NCBI GenBank assembly: GCA_022605955.1
Contig: JAKCOZ010000020.1
Coordinates: forward strand, 10,095,001 to 10,159,000
Direction of reading: 5' to 3'
DNA length: 64,000 bases
DNA from: Rallus limicola
Taxonomy: Eukaryota > Chordata > Aves > Gruiformes > Rallidae
Shown here: positions 1 through 12,200 of the stretch, piece by piece
How positions within the stretch are numbered: the first letter of the stretch is position 1
Layout of the letters: each line of letters starts with the position of its first letter
The notes under the pieces: generated by a model
What the model was told of the DNA's origin: nothing
The model's input: the letters and a program-made list of their open reading frames with translations, nothing else
Databases searched by the model: none
Made by a program: the position numbers and the translations under genes

Positions 1-329
1 AGAGGATACCATATTAAACCGCTGCCGGGAGTAGTCTTCGGTGGCAGAGAAATGATGTTTGATACCCTTTGCATTTCACACAGTCCGTATAAAAGGTCTC
101 CTTGATTTGCCATCCCTATTATTTTCTGTCAGAGAACCCTACACGGCCTCTCCAAAATAATATCACCTCTCCAAAACCCTGAAGGTCTATTTGTGGTTTC
201 CATGGTGACAAAATGACCCATAATATTCTTTGACTACTTCAGTAAATGAAGGACACAACTGGGCCTTTGAAGAATAATAGATTTTTTCTTTTTCTTAAGA
301 AAAGACATACTTGTGAGCTCAAAAAGGAA

Positions 330-347
330 GGGGGGGGGGGGGCGGGG
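330..347 (+). repeat. Poly-G run
   Basis: Thirteen consecutive G (330-342), one C, then four more G. The plus strand could form a G-quadruplex or related stacked structure, and the run is a likely site of length variation or sequencing error. Nothing nearby links it to a promoter. Confidence 0.9.
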
Positions 348-1867
348 AGAGGATGAAAAAGATATTAAGGGAAGAGATTTGGCCTGTAACTCAAAGGGCT
401 TTGTGTCAGCAAGTACAGCAGACAGCACTTGTTGAAAAATAGACCTTGAGCCATCTGGTACCAAAACAGAAGTGGGATATAGCCCTTGTGATGACTGAGA
501 TGAAGGAGCTTTTGCTGTAACTCATTTTTACAATAGCTGTGCTACTTAATTCTGAATTCGGTGCCATGCAGGGCCGGGCGCTGCAGGTGCAAGTGTGTGG
601 TTAAAACATTTTCTTCCAGGAACTGTCAAAACCCTGCTCTGCGCCGTGTAGGAGGGAGGATGGGATTTTCCAGCAGAGCTGGCCTGGGGGAGAAGTGGGT
701 GGGAAGGAAGCAGCAAGGCTTTTCTCAGGGTATCTGTAGGCTTTGTGGGAAAGCCAGGTCTCTGGTTGTAGTGCTGCTAATGATCTGCCCTCGCTGCAGA
801 ACCAGCGCCGTGTGTGCTGAGCGGGGTGCGTGCTGTCTGGAGCCATTGCGTGCCGGTCTGGTGTTTCCTCCCACTCCTATGGGATGGTCCAGGCTATTTT
901 GCCTACAACCTCTCTGGGATAGAAGGCATCCCTTTACTGTGTGATGAACCATGAGAGCCATGTCTCTTGGCTACTCTGCATAAAATCAGCAAGAGTTCTG
1001 TAAACCACCCAGTTGTGTGAGAGCTGCTGTGCTGGGAGCATTCCCAGCATGCTCTGGAAATAGGTTTTTTAACAAAAGCTCATCCTGCAGGTGAAGAAAC
1101 TGAGACAGAAAGCAGGTAACTGAGCTCAGTGGAGCACTGCAGGAGCTTTGCTGGGTACACTGGGGAGAAGGCAAGGCTGCTTCTTCCTTCCTCAGGGTGC
1201 TTTAGGATGATGCTGTTTCCTTAGATGAGCTATAACTCCATTTTCTTTAGTGCGTATTCCCAGCCTGGTCAGCGATGCCACTCGCCATGGTACGCTGCTG
1301 GCTTCATCGTGCTGGAACCGGGTAGTCTTTCAGGCAGAAACCTAGACCGAGGTTAAAATGCCTCAGTAATAAGTGTGAGATTCCCCAACTGCAGAAGCAG
1401 GTGCTTCCAGGGGGTTCAGGTTATCCTGGATAGGTAGAATCCTGACCTCTGAATTATGCAGGCACTGAGGGAGCTGTACCATGAAGCAGGAGCAGAAAGT
1501 ATCTTCCCAGCTGCCTAGCATGAATTCATGCTTCTGGAGTTACCAAGCTTCTCCTGCTGTGGTTCTGCCCTTCTGGGTGTATTCTAGCACTTTACCTCCC
1601 AGTCCTGGAAGAAATGGGGAAGTACAAAGATGACTAAAACCTAAAATTTAATCCCAGAGTGTCCTGGTGGTTTGTACATCCCTAAAATGACTTTAACAGC
1701 TCTTCCCTTGATTGCTGCCCCCCCTCCCTGAGCACGCTGGTGCTGCAAGAAGGGGCTGAAATCTAGAGCAGTTGGTTCCCTGCTGTTTACCCAGCATTTC
1801 GATGTTTTTCTAGCTTGAATGGGGTTAGGGGTTTTTTTTTGGCCTGAAAATAAATTAACGCTTTAAA

Positions 1868-1912
1868 ATTAAAAAACCCAACCCAAACCTAAAAACCCCA
1901 CCAACAAAAACA
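1868..1912 (+). repeat. A/C-rich low-complexity stretch
   Basis: Runs of A broken by short C blocks, following a nine-T run at 1832-1840. This is simple low-complexity sequence. No retroelement body is recognisable beside it. Confidence 0.6.
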
Positions 1913-3425
1913 TTTGCACGACTGGCTGCTTGCTTAATACAGGACCTGATGGAGGCAACTTAAATAATATAAACAGAGAAAGAAATGTGAGCAGCATTAA
2001 GCCAAGAAAACAGTCTAAAACCACATTTACCACCAGCCTTGACGATTTGAGGCAAAATCTTGCTTGGTTCCTCTGTTCCTTGCATGTGCATGACTTTGGC
2101 AGGGATGATTGAAGTCTCTGCTGCTTCCTCTCTAACATGAACAAAGCCCTTTAGAGCCCTATTCTAGTTTCCTCTTAGCATCGTATTTGGCTTCCTTTGG
2201 GACTGACCTTTTGCTGCCCACAGCCCACCTTCATCCTGTTAGAGGGCCTGCAGAGAGTTACTAAGTTAAACATCATAAATCCCACTATAAATGATTACAC
2301 AGAGCTTTTCACTAACAATCTTCTGTGGGGATATCAAGCTTGATAGAAACATAAATCATTTAAAGAACATCTGCCTAATGAGAGGTAACCTGGAACTGCT
2401 TGCCTGAGCCTGAGTTACTGAGGGGGGAAAAAATGTAGGCAATCAGGCTATTTTAGGTAGTGCCTGCTGGACACAAGTCGTTCATTTCTGTTGTCCTGTC
2501 AGTGCCTTGCTGGACATATCAGACTTGCCCACATTCCCTGTCAACATCTGCTTTGCCTGTAGCAAATGGCACAAGAGTAGGGGAATAAGTTGAGTTTTCT
2601 GTGTGTGGTTGTGGAGAAAATCTAATCATGTGTCCAGGCAAAAAGTTCTACAGGGTCAAATGAGGCAGAAGAGGAAACCTAAGCAGGTGGTTTAGAGACA
2701 AGCTGAGCAAAGATGTGCTGTGGACTGGGAGCTCTGGTTTATGAACTGCAACAGAACTGAGGAGGCTGAGAACAGGAACCAAGATTTAGGAGGTGGGTAG
2801 AGAATGCACCTGGACTTACCTTACCAAGTTCTTGCTTGAAACATTGGAGCAGGACATGTGGAATCTTATTTGTGGGAGTATAGGATGCTGGAGGCAGGAC
2901 TCGTAGTCAATGCACCGATTGTGTTTGTCAGGGAGGGAACAAGGTGAACTTGAAGGAGAGAGTCTGAATTTAAGAATCAAAGCATGGCTAGTAAGTCTGG
3001 AAACTTCTGATATATGCAGATAGTAAGTTTGCAAGAGATTCTCACATGTTCTTAGGACCCATGGAGTCTGAATCTGGGCTAATAAGTCTGTCTACACATG
3101 ACTGTGTGGGCAGAAAACAATGTCAGCACTCAGAACATTAGGTGTTCTGGGAAGAGTTTGAGTTTCCCCTCATCAGTCACAGTTAAGCTAACCTGTGATT
3201 TTTGACCCTCTGAAAGATACCTGACTGCCAAACTGGTGATGGGAAGGATTAGTGGGCGAAAAGTAGCAAATGGAAGCTTTTCCATTTAAAATTGCTGGAT
3301 CATCAGAAAGGTGTAAATAAACAGCAGTAACCTTGGAATGCAGTTGAATCACTCTGGCAGTGCAAATTTGACTGCCAGATGCTTGTAGCTAGTCTTTGTA
3401 TCATGGTTTGAAGCTGCTGCTCCCT

Positions 3426-3466
3426 GATGATAGATTTAGGTGATGATGATAGATTTAGGTGATGAC
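3426..3466 (+). repeat. 19-bp tandem duplication
   Basis: A 19-base unit beginning GATGATAGATTTAGG occurs twice in perfect tandem (3426-3444 and 3445-3463), followed by a few bases of a third copy. The identity of the two copies suggests a recent local duplication. Confidence 0.9.
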
Positions 3467-4030
3467 TAGCCATAGGAGCAGGATAATTTTGAAACTAAAG
3501 TGTTATTGTCACACAGAACTGGCCATGAGATTTTGGAAAACTCACTGTTTCCCTGCTTAAATAAACTTGCTGGATGTGTGAGCTGTCTATTGCCTTATGG
3601 TGGGGTGGTTATTTGGTATTATTTCTCTCTGACTCACAGAGATGGTGCCTTGGATCTTCCTACTGTGATGAGAACGGAGACAGGGAGGTTGGGAATACTT
3701 CAGCCTTGTGCTGTTGAGGATGAAATCGATGGGAAGTAAATATTATTGACTGCTTTTTTCATTCAAAAATCAAGATTCATTAAGGTGAATCTGAGGTAAA
3801 TAGAAGCTCTCGAGGGGAAGGAGTCAAATAAATCATGGCACTGATTAAAACAATATTTGTAATGCAGCTAATTTTGGCTATTGAGTGTTAGTGAATGTAG
3901 CGACTCTTGTTTTGTTTAACTGTCCTTCTAACAAGATTGGCAGGTTGTATCATTAAAAAATACTTCTAGTCTTGCTCCACTTACCTAGTCTTAACTACAG
4001 TGGATTGAATTTTGCTCCGGTGTAAAGATA

Positions 4031-4115
4031 TTGTAGAGTAATTCAAGTTGGAAGGGATCTTTGGAGTTTATCTTGCCCAACCTCTGCTGGGAGCATGGCC
4101 AACTCTCAGTGGAAA
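4031..4115 (-). mobile_element. CR1 LINE 3' fragment
   Basis: The plus strand shows the complement of a CR1 3' end: TTCAAGTTGGAAGGGATCTT, a divergent form of the block leading to CCCAACC, then CTGCTGGGAGCATGGCCAAC. This resembles the avian pattern 'gttggaagggacctt...cccaacc...gggccaac'. The terminal ATTCTATG octamers are lost. CR1 copies are non-LTR retrotransposons usually truncated at the 5' end. The copy is short and diverged; similarity fades after about 4110. The assignment rests on remembered family features. Confidence 0.7.
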
Positions 4116-5254
4116 TGTGATACTCTTCTGTGATGTGATGTTTTTGACCACAGGCACTTCACAGAGACTGACCCAACCAGACAGAAGCTCTTTGCTGAGG
4201 TACTTTCTCATCTCTCCTTAGACCTTGGGCCTAAAGAAGCAACCAAGACAATGTGTTTGAGTAAAGAACAGCTTTTAAATAAATTGCCTTTTATTCATCA
4301 TGGCTTTTTAGCCTTGGAGATGGAATGAGTGTGTGCAAATAAAATGAGGATGAAGCTATATAACTGGTACTTTTGAAGGAAATACTTCTGTATGTTTGTT
4401 TTGTGCCTAGGGCAGTTAAAGTCTACTGCTTGAGTAGTGTGGGACAGCCTCATTTAGGGCTGTAAAATCTATGAGGAAACATCACATGGAATGTTAACAT
4501 AGTGCTGGGCTTCAACTTGCTTGAATTTAGCCCTGCCCATTTTGAGACAATAAAAGTCTACATTTTCAGTTTTTGTGGAGGATTTGAGAGAATTTGAAGA
4601 AGCCTCTATTTGAGAAGTGCTAGGGACCCTCTCTTGAAAATCAGGCCACCAAAACATGTTGCACACAAGGCACTGGACAATGGAAGGGTTGAGCACCCTT
4701 AGATCTACGGTAACTTCCTGTGCACTTTCATGAAGGGGGTGAAGGACATGGCTATAAAGCACAAGTTGCCTCAGGGAATGCTAGCTAATTTTAAACAAGC
4801 CACCTTGGATGTTGAATTTTCCCAGAGGCCAGGTAGGGCTAACTAATCTCAGTTGGGGTCTTTGCCTAGGTGGAGCTCTTTCGCTACTTAAACGAGTGGA
4901 GTTGAGTTTTCTTTATGCCATTACTTTCTGCCATGTAAGTGAATGCAAATAGGACATGTTTGTAGGAGATGTATTTTGGGGAAGGGGACACGAGCAGAGA
5001 TAGAGGGGGGATGTGCTTAAAGTACAGTTGCTGGTGAGTATGAGTCTTCTGTAGCATCCTTTTAATTTAATTGAATAAGACGCCACGAACTAGTTATATT
5101 ACTAAAGATTTTACAGTTTCTTTTGGATCGAGTTGCCTTTGCTATGTGTTGCATGCATGGCCTTGATCAGTGTGGCTGCATTGTGTGTCTGAGAGCTGTG
5201 TACTTTCTCTCAGTCCAAATCGGGGTAATTTGATTAGATTGTCAGCTGGTCTAA

Positions 5255-5320
5255 ATAGCTGTTGCTCCACTTGAAGTCGGTGGAGTTATGCCAGATTATA
5301 CCAGCTGGGAATGTGACCAT
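5255..5320. repeat. Possible ancient amniote interspersed repeat
   Basis: CTCCACTTGAAGTCGGTGG, then a GAGTTATGCCAGATTATACC-like block and CCAGCTG, resembles a palindromic repeat common in turtles, crocodilians and birds ('ctccactgaagtcaatggagttac...tttacaccagctg'). CTCCAC and GTGGAG form an inverted repeat around GAAGTC. I cannot name the family, and the match is degenerate. Confidence 0.35.
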
Positions 5321-6045
5321 CATTTTTACTGAGTCACACTTCTAACCCTTGCTGTGCTCTTAAATTCCAGAGCTGAAGCCAGCCCTTGTGATAGCTGCAG
5401 GGTAGGATTTTCAGAAGCATCCAGCCTTGGCCCAGCTCTGTTTCCTGGGCAGTCAAGGGATGTTTGTTGCCTTACTGCATCCCTCCCCAGAGTCAAATGG
5501 TTTGGATTCAATTAGGCTGCTGTAACGCTGAGGATCTAGTCCTCCACTGAAGCGTATCAGCTTCTCGTTGATGTATTAACAAAAGAAGGTTGCAAAATTC
5601 TATTAAAAGCTGCTGCCTTTAGCACACCAGTGCATTGCCTTCCCTACCTGCAAATGGTGGGTTCTGATTTGGCTTCCTTTGGGGTGGCTATCAAAGCTAC
5701 ACAGCGTGGAAGGAGTAAAGCATTGACTCCTGGCTGGTTTCCTGATGACCTGGAGGGTGTCAGCGTGGGCTTGCCATGTGCCATCAGAGCTGCCAGGCAT
5801 GCAGGGATAGATCTGTGTGCACATGGCAGCCGTTTGGCTCTTTGTTTGCTTTTAAGTAGTATTTCAGCTCTACTGCAGATGGTCAACTACCCACTGTTGC
5901 TTTGTATTTGTGCAAAGGAAAACCACAGGCCGCCTTTGCGGCTGAGCACCATGCTCTCACACCAGATACAGTGCTTGTAGGAGTGTAGTTACTTGTTCAG
6001 TTTCTCTCTTTTTTTTCCACCCCCTGTTTTTAGGTTTTCAGGTTG

Positions 6046-6058
6046 TTTTTTTTTTTTT
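6046..6058 (+). repeat. Poly-T run
   Basis: Thirteen consecutive T. A simple homopolymer with no recognisable retroelement beside it. Confidence 0.9.
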
Positions 6059-7559
6059 GCTAGGGGGTATTTAGGGTTTGGGTGCTCAAAGCAGGAAGGC
6101 AGGAGAAGGGATAGTCTTTTAGTTGGCTCTTGCTAAGGTGCTTGCTGCAGAATTGCCAAGTCAGGCAGGGATTTTGGAGGAGGAAATCATTATCTGCACA
6201 ATTCTTCCTCAAATCTGCCTCCTACTCTAACATTAGTGAGCATCTAAAAGTAGCTGCCAGGAGCTGCAGTGCCAAGAACAGCATTCCCCAGTGGGTTCCT
6301 CTTCCCAGAGCAAGTGGGAGCTGCGATAGGAGTTAAGGCTGGAGATAAGGTGTGTTGACGGATTTGCCACTATTCTTCCAGATGGCTAACTGGAAATGAC
6401 TCGCTTGCCAGCTTGTGTGTACCCCTTGTCGTCCCTCCTTCCTAAAGCATTACGTGGCTTTTACCTTTTCCCCACACTGTGCTCTTATCTCCTGCTGCTT
6501 GGTGAGCTGGAGGTGCCAGTGCAGCTTTGCCTTTGGCTCAGTGCCGTGTGAGTTGTGTCTGAAAGAGGGTGGCAGCTTGCCAGTCCTGTCATGCCTCTTG
6601 CATGAAATCTGAGTGGGTAAATTCCAGCTACTTCAGTGGAAAAGGGGAGCGGCTCCTTCACAGCTGGGGAGGGCTGCTGGAGTGCCCACAAGCATGGTCA
6701 AGCTCCATAGAGTGGAAAACTTAACACACGGCTGTATATAACACACACTCGTTCCTCTAATGCATGGGAATTTGTGTGTGTCACTGGGAATCCCAGCATG
6801 CCTCTCTGAATGAACCCCGAACAGCTCTGCTTCATGGGCTGCCTTCACAAGGGTTGTGCGGACCCAGGCTTGTGATAATCTTAAATTTTGTGAATTCTGG
6901 AGTTTCACGTTTGTTTTGTCACTGTGCTTCAAATTAGGGACTAACACTTGATAAAGGGTTTCCAGCTACCAGAGACTTACTTTGGGTTTCACATTGCCTA
7001 ATTCTGTAAGGAGTGGAGCAATATGAGAAGACAGGCCAAGCCCTGAGATGAGCGTGTTAAATGCTTTTTCTCTCCTGTAACTGCCAAGCCCTCTGGCCTG
7101 GGGTTGGATCTTAGAGTGAGTCAGGTCTAGGGCACTGTTCAAACAAGCCTGTGCTGGATCCTTGTGCTCCTTGCTCCAGAAGGTTGGTTCCTTCTAGTTT
7201 GCAACATGCCCAGACTTCTTGTGCTGCTGTGGGACAGGCCTGTTTGTGTTTAGGCCCCACTCCAACTCAGTGTCATCTAGAGAAGGGCCAGGGCTCACCT
7301 CCTAGGAGAGAAGTAACTGAAGAGGATATGAGTGAGGGCTGTAAAACCTGGAGTGAAATGGGAAAATGGCATAGGGAACAGCTGTGTGTTCTTTCTTCCA
7401 GGATGTGACTTACAGGGCATCAAATCAAACTACCATGTGGCTGGTCTGAATCCAACAGGACATTCTTCCTCACATGGGGCAGGCAGCAGCCTGCCTTGCT
7501 GTGAGGTGGTGTAGGTGTTAGATGGTGGTGTGGCTCAGAAAGCAATTGGATGAGTTCAG

Positions 7560-8110
7560 GGAAGAAATGTCCATTGGGGGCTATTAAATATAAAAGCTTT
7601 CATCAGCTGCGGCCACAGTGTGGGCTCACGGCACAGGCACGCGGTTAACAGGTTCCAGCAAAAGGGGCTTTGGGGATGGCTAACTTCATCAGGTATCTGT
7701 CACGGCGCTGAGAAATGTTTCCAGTGCTAACCTACAAACTGTATCAGCAGCCCACTGCTGCTGCTCCCTTTGCTGCCTGCATAAAGGTCAAAGATAATGA
7801 TTAAAAATAAATAAATAAACCTGAGAAACCCTCTTCCTCCCCGCTGCCTCCCTCTCAGGTCGTTCAGGTTTGAAATAAATCATCTTTCTATTTCTGAAGG
7901 CACAGATGACTTAAGCCAAATTGCATTTGGAGCCGTTATCCTCGCACTTCTGTTTTATTTATGCTGTCGTGTCTTGTGCTAACACTTTGTGAAATATTTA
8001 TTTGCTTCTGGTCTCCCGCAGCTTAGCTCTGGATTCATGAGGCTCTCGCGTTATGTCTCAATTCCGTGCAGCTGCATTATGTCAAGGAAGGAGAAAATGA
8101 AGCCTCCAAT
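7560..8110. promoter_or_regulatory. Candidate conserved non-coding element
   Basis: This block is high-complexity with no repeat signature. It carries a nuclear-receptor-like AAGGTCA, AT-rich motifs and more CpG than its surroundings, and it runs into the E-box cluster at 8172-8201. The call is inferred from texture only; no alignment was possible, and open frames here are short. Confidence 0.25.
7803..7819 (+). repeat. (AAAT)n microsatellite
   Basis: About four AAAT units. A short simple repeat. Confidence 0.85.
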
Positions 8111-8171
8111 CTGTGTTTTACATTATAACAATACACCACACATCACCATAGGTAATGCCATTCAGCAGGTG

Positions 8172-8201
8172 CACGTTTTGTTTGCACGTGTCAAGCACGT
8201 G
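8172..8201. promoter_or_regulatory. Clustered E-boxes, tandem spacing
   Basis: CACGTT (8172-8177), then a 7-base spacer, CACGTG (8185-8190), a 5-base spacer and CACGTG (8196-8201). CACGTG is the canonical site for USF, MYC/MAX and CLOCK:BMAL1. The E'-box CACGTT followed seven bases later by an E-box matches the E1-E2 arrangement known from circadian enhancers. The sequence shows only the motif cluster; function is inferred. Confidence 0.35.
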
Positions 8202-8408
8202 GGTTGCGTTAGAGCAACAAAATGTATGTGTGGTTACAAACCCATGTTGTCTGAACAGCTCTTTGCTTCGCAAGCCTGTCCTTGTGCTTGTTCTGCAGGT
8301 CCAAAGTAGCTCACCTGAAAGAGTTTAGGAGGATATGGGAATATCCTAAGAGCCACTAATGATTGTAGTGGTTTCAAGGGATGCATGACTTAAAACTTTT
8401 TGGGTTTG

Positions 8409-8422
8409 TTTTTTTTTTTTTT
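8409..8422 (+). repeat. Poly-T run
   Basis: Fourteen consecutive T, with no retroelement body recognised on the side that would carry it if this were a minus-strand tail. Confidence 0.9.
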
Positions 8423-9265
8423 CCATAAGAAATACTGTAAATATCTTTTTCACAGGGCTAAAACTATGTGGCCAGAGTCAGTGCAGTAAGCATCTGAAAT
8501 GGCTTCCCCAGGCACAGAGCCAGCTTCCCTTCCCTCAGCCTGGAGGGGAAATGAGCTGCGGCAGTGCTCTCTGCAGCTCCTCTGCTGCTTGTGAGCCAGG
8601 AAGGATAAAATCTGTGTGCTGGTCTCCCTTCTATTTCCTCCCTTTATCAGAATCACTAGCGTGAGTGTCTGAATTTTTGCAAGAGGATCACCTGCACTTG
8701 CAGCACTGGGCTCATGATGTTGTCTGATTTAAGGTACTGAGGTGCAGCTCTGACGCTTGGCTGGGACAGCAGCAGTCTGCTAGAGAGAGACTGTTCTTCC
8801 TGTTTCCAGCTCCCAGCTAAAGTCTTGAGTGGCAGTGTCTGGCTGTCATTTGAGTTGAACTGCTGCTCAGTGATGAGTATAAAACGTGCAAATGCTTCTC
8901 AGCCCAATTATGGATGGACAGGTTGATCTAATCTGAGAACTGGCAACAGGGCTGGTTCCCTATCCAAGCAGAGCCGCCAGAGGTTTCACCCATGTGGGCT
9001 GTAAACTGCATGCATCTTTAGAAGCACCATCTAAAGGAAGGCTGGGTTGTGGCACAGGACAGTACCATGCACCAAGATCTTACTGCTGCAAATTCAGACT
9101 TTGCAGCCTGATGCCATCGCTAGAAAACTGTTCAAAGTCTAAATCCCAGTTTTAGATAAATAACTTTTTTATATATACACATGTATGTGGGAAAAGAGCT
9201 GCTAAGCTGCTGTTGCCACTTCTTGCTGAATTATACCAACAAGCTCCTTCTGGCGTTAGCTTTAA

Positions 9266-9290
9266 GTGACATTTACTGTGTAAATGACAC
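9266..9290. other. Short hairpin-forming inverted repeat
   Basis: CATTTAC (9270-9276) and GTAAATG (9280-9286) pair across a TGT loop. After one mismatch, GTG at 9266-9268 pairs with CAC at 9288-9290, giving an 11-position stem. It is too short for a microRNA precursor as it stands. Confidence 0.5.
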
Positions 9291-12200
9291 TGACATTCAA
9301 GATGAGATGTTGGCTTTTGCAGCGGCTTGCTAATTCCTCCTAGGGCCTCCCAGGAGAAGAGTCTGCAACAAAGAGCTGCTGCCTTTACGACAGGTGCTGC
9401 TCTGGCCTCCTGAGCCGATTGCTGTTTGGGGAGCAAGCGAGTGGAGCCTTGTTCTCACTTCAGGGCTTTCTGCTTCCTTTCATGTCTCTGGGAAACTCGG
9501 GGACACGTGGATGTAATCGTTGTGCTTCCACAACCAGTGACAACGGATGCAGGAAAGGACCAGCGATGTGCAGGCCTTATGCTAAATGTGCTTCGCTGAG
9601 GATGCAGTGAGGGTCAGTGGGTTGTGTTTGAAGGATTGATCGTTTGAGGGATGGAATAAGGAAATAGAGCTACCTAAAACTGCTGCACAGTGGTTGCACA
9701 CTGATCCTCTAAAGGACCAGAAGTTTGTATTAGGTGATGCGTAGCTTTGCCAGAAGAAACTGGGATTTGTTTGTTTATTCAAACCAGAGGACAAGCTTTA
9801 AGAGCTGCAGTAGAGCGTTTTGAAGGACAAGTGGGAGTTAGTTGCCTAATTCACATTGACTTTCAGGGAGATCTGGCTGCTGAGCTGCTCTTTGTGCCTT
9901 TTGGAAATCTCCCCTTAGTCTACATAATCTCTCTGTAACCCCTTTTTAATTAGCTTATCTTTCTGGGAGAAGAGACCAAGAAGTCATGTTCAAAGATTAT
10001 TGCTCTATCTAGCAGCTGCTAGAATAGACCAGATAATGCTGCAAAATCTTATTCCAGGTCCCAGCAGCGTGTCTGGTCTGCCTCCCCTGTCTAATTTGGC
10101 CAGGGGATGTAAACTGCCCCCAAACTGTTGTTCAAACCCATTCCTAGCCAGCAATACTCTGTGCTACAGCACCAGCTGGTCATTTATCCAGATAGCCTTG
10201 CTTTGAATCTCTTGGCAGCACAGAATATTTGAAAAGGAGAGAAATGAGTGACTGGGGGTGCTACAAAAATGAGTGCCAAGAGCATGTGTATGCCAAGCAG
10301 GAGATAATGGTGCTACCTTTACTGTCCCAGGCACTCCATCTGCAGTTTGTGCCACAGCTACGCTCCTGCTGTTTGGGATCAAGAGAAAAATGTCAGTCCT
10401 GCAGGCAGTATTTGAAGATACAGCATAAAGATGGGTAGAGAAAAATCAAAGAGTCTTTAATGGGAAGTTCAGCTTCTCCAGTGAAATTCAGGGTGTGGGT
10501 GGGGAAGAGGGTTTTGGAGCTACTGAGATTGGTTTTGCAGCTGTAATAAGTTCAACTCAGAATTGGTGTAATGAAGTGTAAATGCCGAAGGAAGAAGCCT
10601 GATGGATTTGAGCCCTTGAGGGAAAAGTTCTGGTGTTGTGATGAGGAGGCAATTCCCTAAAGCAGATGGGGGATGGCAGTCTCAAGGGTGGGGGAGACTG
10701 AGAATGAGGGGACTGGCAGATTGGTGGCTGGGAAAAATACTGGATGTTGCAATGGGAGGAAGAAAGCCTGCCTTACCCTCCTGTGTTGTGGACCTTGCCT
10801 GGGATGGTGGCTGTGTATGAAGCTAAGCAGAAAACATCTCCATTTTAACTTCTATCCTGCCTAGAGGAGGGGAGAAGCAGGGATAATTTGGGGGATGGAG
10901 GAAGGGGTTAAGCAGCTGTAACTTCTCATTTTTTCCTGGCCCCTGCCATTAATGCCACAGTGATCTGGTGACATCGCCTTGGGTTTTGCATGCTGAAGGG
11001 TTGAGGTCTGGTTCCCCACATGCTGGTGTGGTCACCAGCAAAGACAGTACGGTCAATCTGTGCAAGACCAAATCCTGCAGCGGTGTGCCTTTCAAGCAAA
11101 GGTCTCTGGGAGTTGCAGTAGAGCTGGGTGTTGTCACTAAATGTAGGAGCTCTAATCATGGGGAGCTGGGTTAGCCTTGCCCCCACATGTTTGGGAAGCA
11201 TTTGAAGATCCTTCAATGGAAGGCACAGTGCAGCTGTAACATAGGTTGCACACAGACATGTTACTTTTTCATTCTACTAGTATAAAAGTTGGGAAGAGAA
11301 GGCTGGGCACTGTCACTGATCACCCCAAAGGAGACCCTTCAGGTTGGACTGATCACTGTCAAGCTACTCTGAGGGGGGGAAATAAACTCTTCTATATCCT
11401 TGCTCTCAGCAAGTCCTTTAAAGCATCACCACATCCTAAGTACGAGAGCTTGAAAAACAGCTGCCTTCTCTACTCCTTCTCTGCCTGATGAGGTTAATAA
11501 TAACTTTGAATGCATATGTACAGCATTAGCTTTCATGGTAACATGCATAATTCAAATCCCCCAAAGAACAGTAGAGCTTTGAGGAAGCAAACTTCCTTAA
11601 TGTACTGGGCAAGGATCCAGCTTTTACCAGCTGTTGAGGGTTGATGTACAATTTTTGGTTAAGTGAATAATTTATCATGGATATTATCTGTAGTGTATCA
11701 CGTCCCGACAGTTTGTAGGCCTGTGCATATGGCTCTTGAGATGCCACAACACTGCCATATGCTTCATGGCCCATTACCACTTCAAACTCCCTTAAGATGT
11801 TTTCCCCTATGTTAAGCATGTTGGAAGTACAGTGGGACCACTGGCTCAGTGCAAATGCTGTCTGGATTCCCCCAACCCCCCCCAGTTAAAAAGAAAGCGA
11901 GCCTGTTCAGACGCTGTCCGTAGCCTTGTCCTTTTAAATAAACTGTCTGCTGCATCGTGAGACAGATGTGGGTTATAAATCCTGCAGAACACCTGCCCTG
12001 AGCTCATCCCCAGCTACCCTTCGTGACATGGTTGGCTTGTGTTGTTACAAATCTCCTAACTGTAGCTCCAGTCTACCGTATGCATAAATCAAGGCTTCTT
12101 TAATCAGACAGTGAGGCTGCCCTGCCTCTTGTTTTCACAGCACCAAAGCAGGACTGGGATGTGCTGACAGCCTCTGCGAGAGGTATGGAATGCCATGCCC

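Larger units (their letters stand above)
1..4030. other. Non-coding, mostly unique DNA
   Basis: No exon or gene is recognisable. The longest open frame (561-944, 127 codons) has no familiar domain, is cysteine- and arginine-rich because it crosses a GC/CpG patch at about 560-860, and overlaps open frames on the other strand. A 14-bp palindrome centred on CTTAAG lies at 290-303. The stretches 2240-2400 and 3760-3950 are AT-rich, high-complexity DNA of the kind often conserved among amniotes, but this is texture only. Small repeats inside are listed separately. Confidence 0.7.
4116..8171. other. Non-coding, mostly unique DNA
   Basis: No exon is recognisable. Open frames around 5603-5980 overlap on both strands and show no domain. 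The stretch 5255-5320 may be an ancient repeat (listed separately). A 13-T run lies at 6046-6058. From about 7560 the sequence becomes high-complexity and includes AAAGGTCAAAG near 7786, a TATAAAAG near 7591 and several AT-rich sites; this block looks like a candidate conserved element. Confidence 0.65.
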
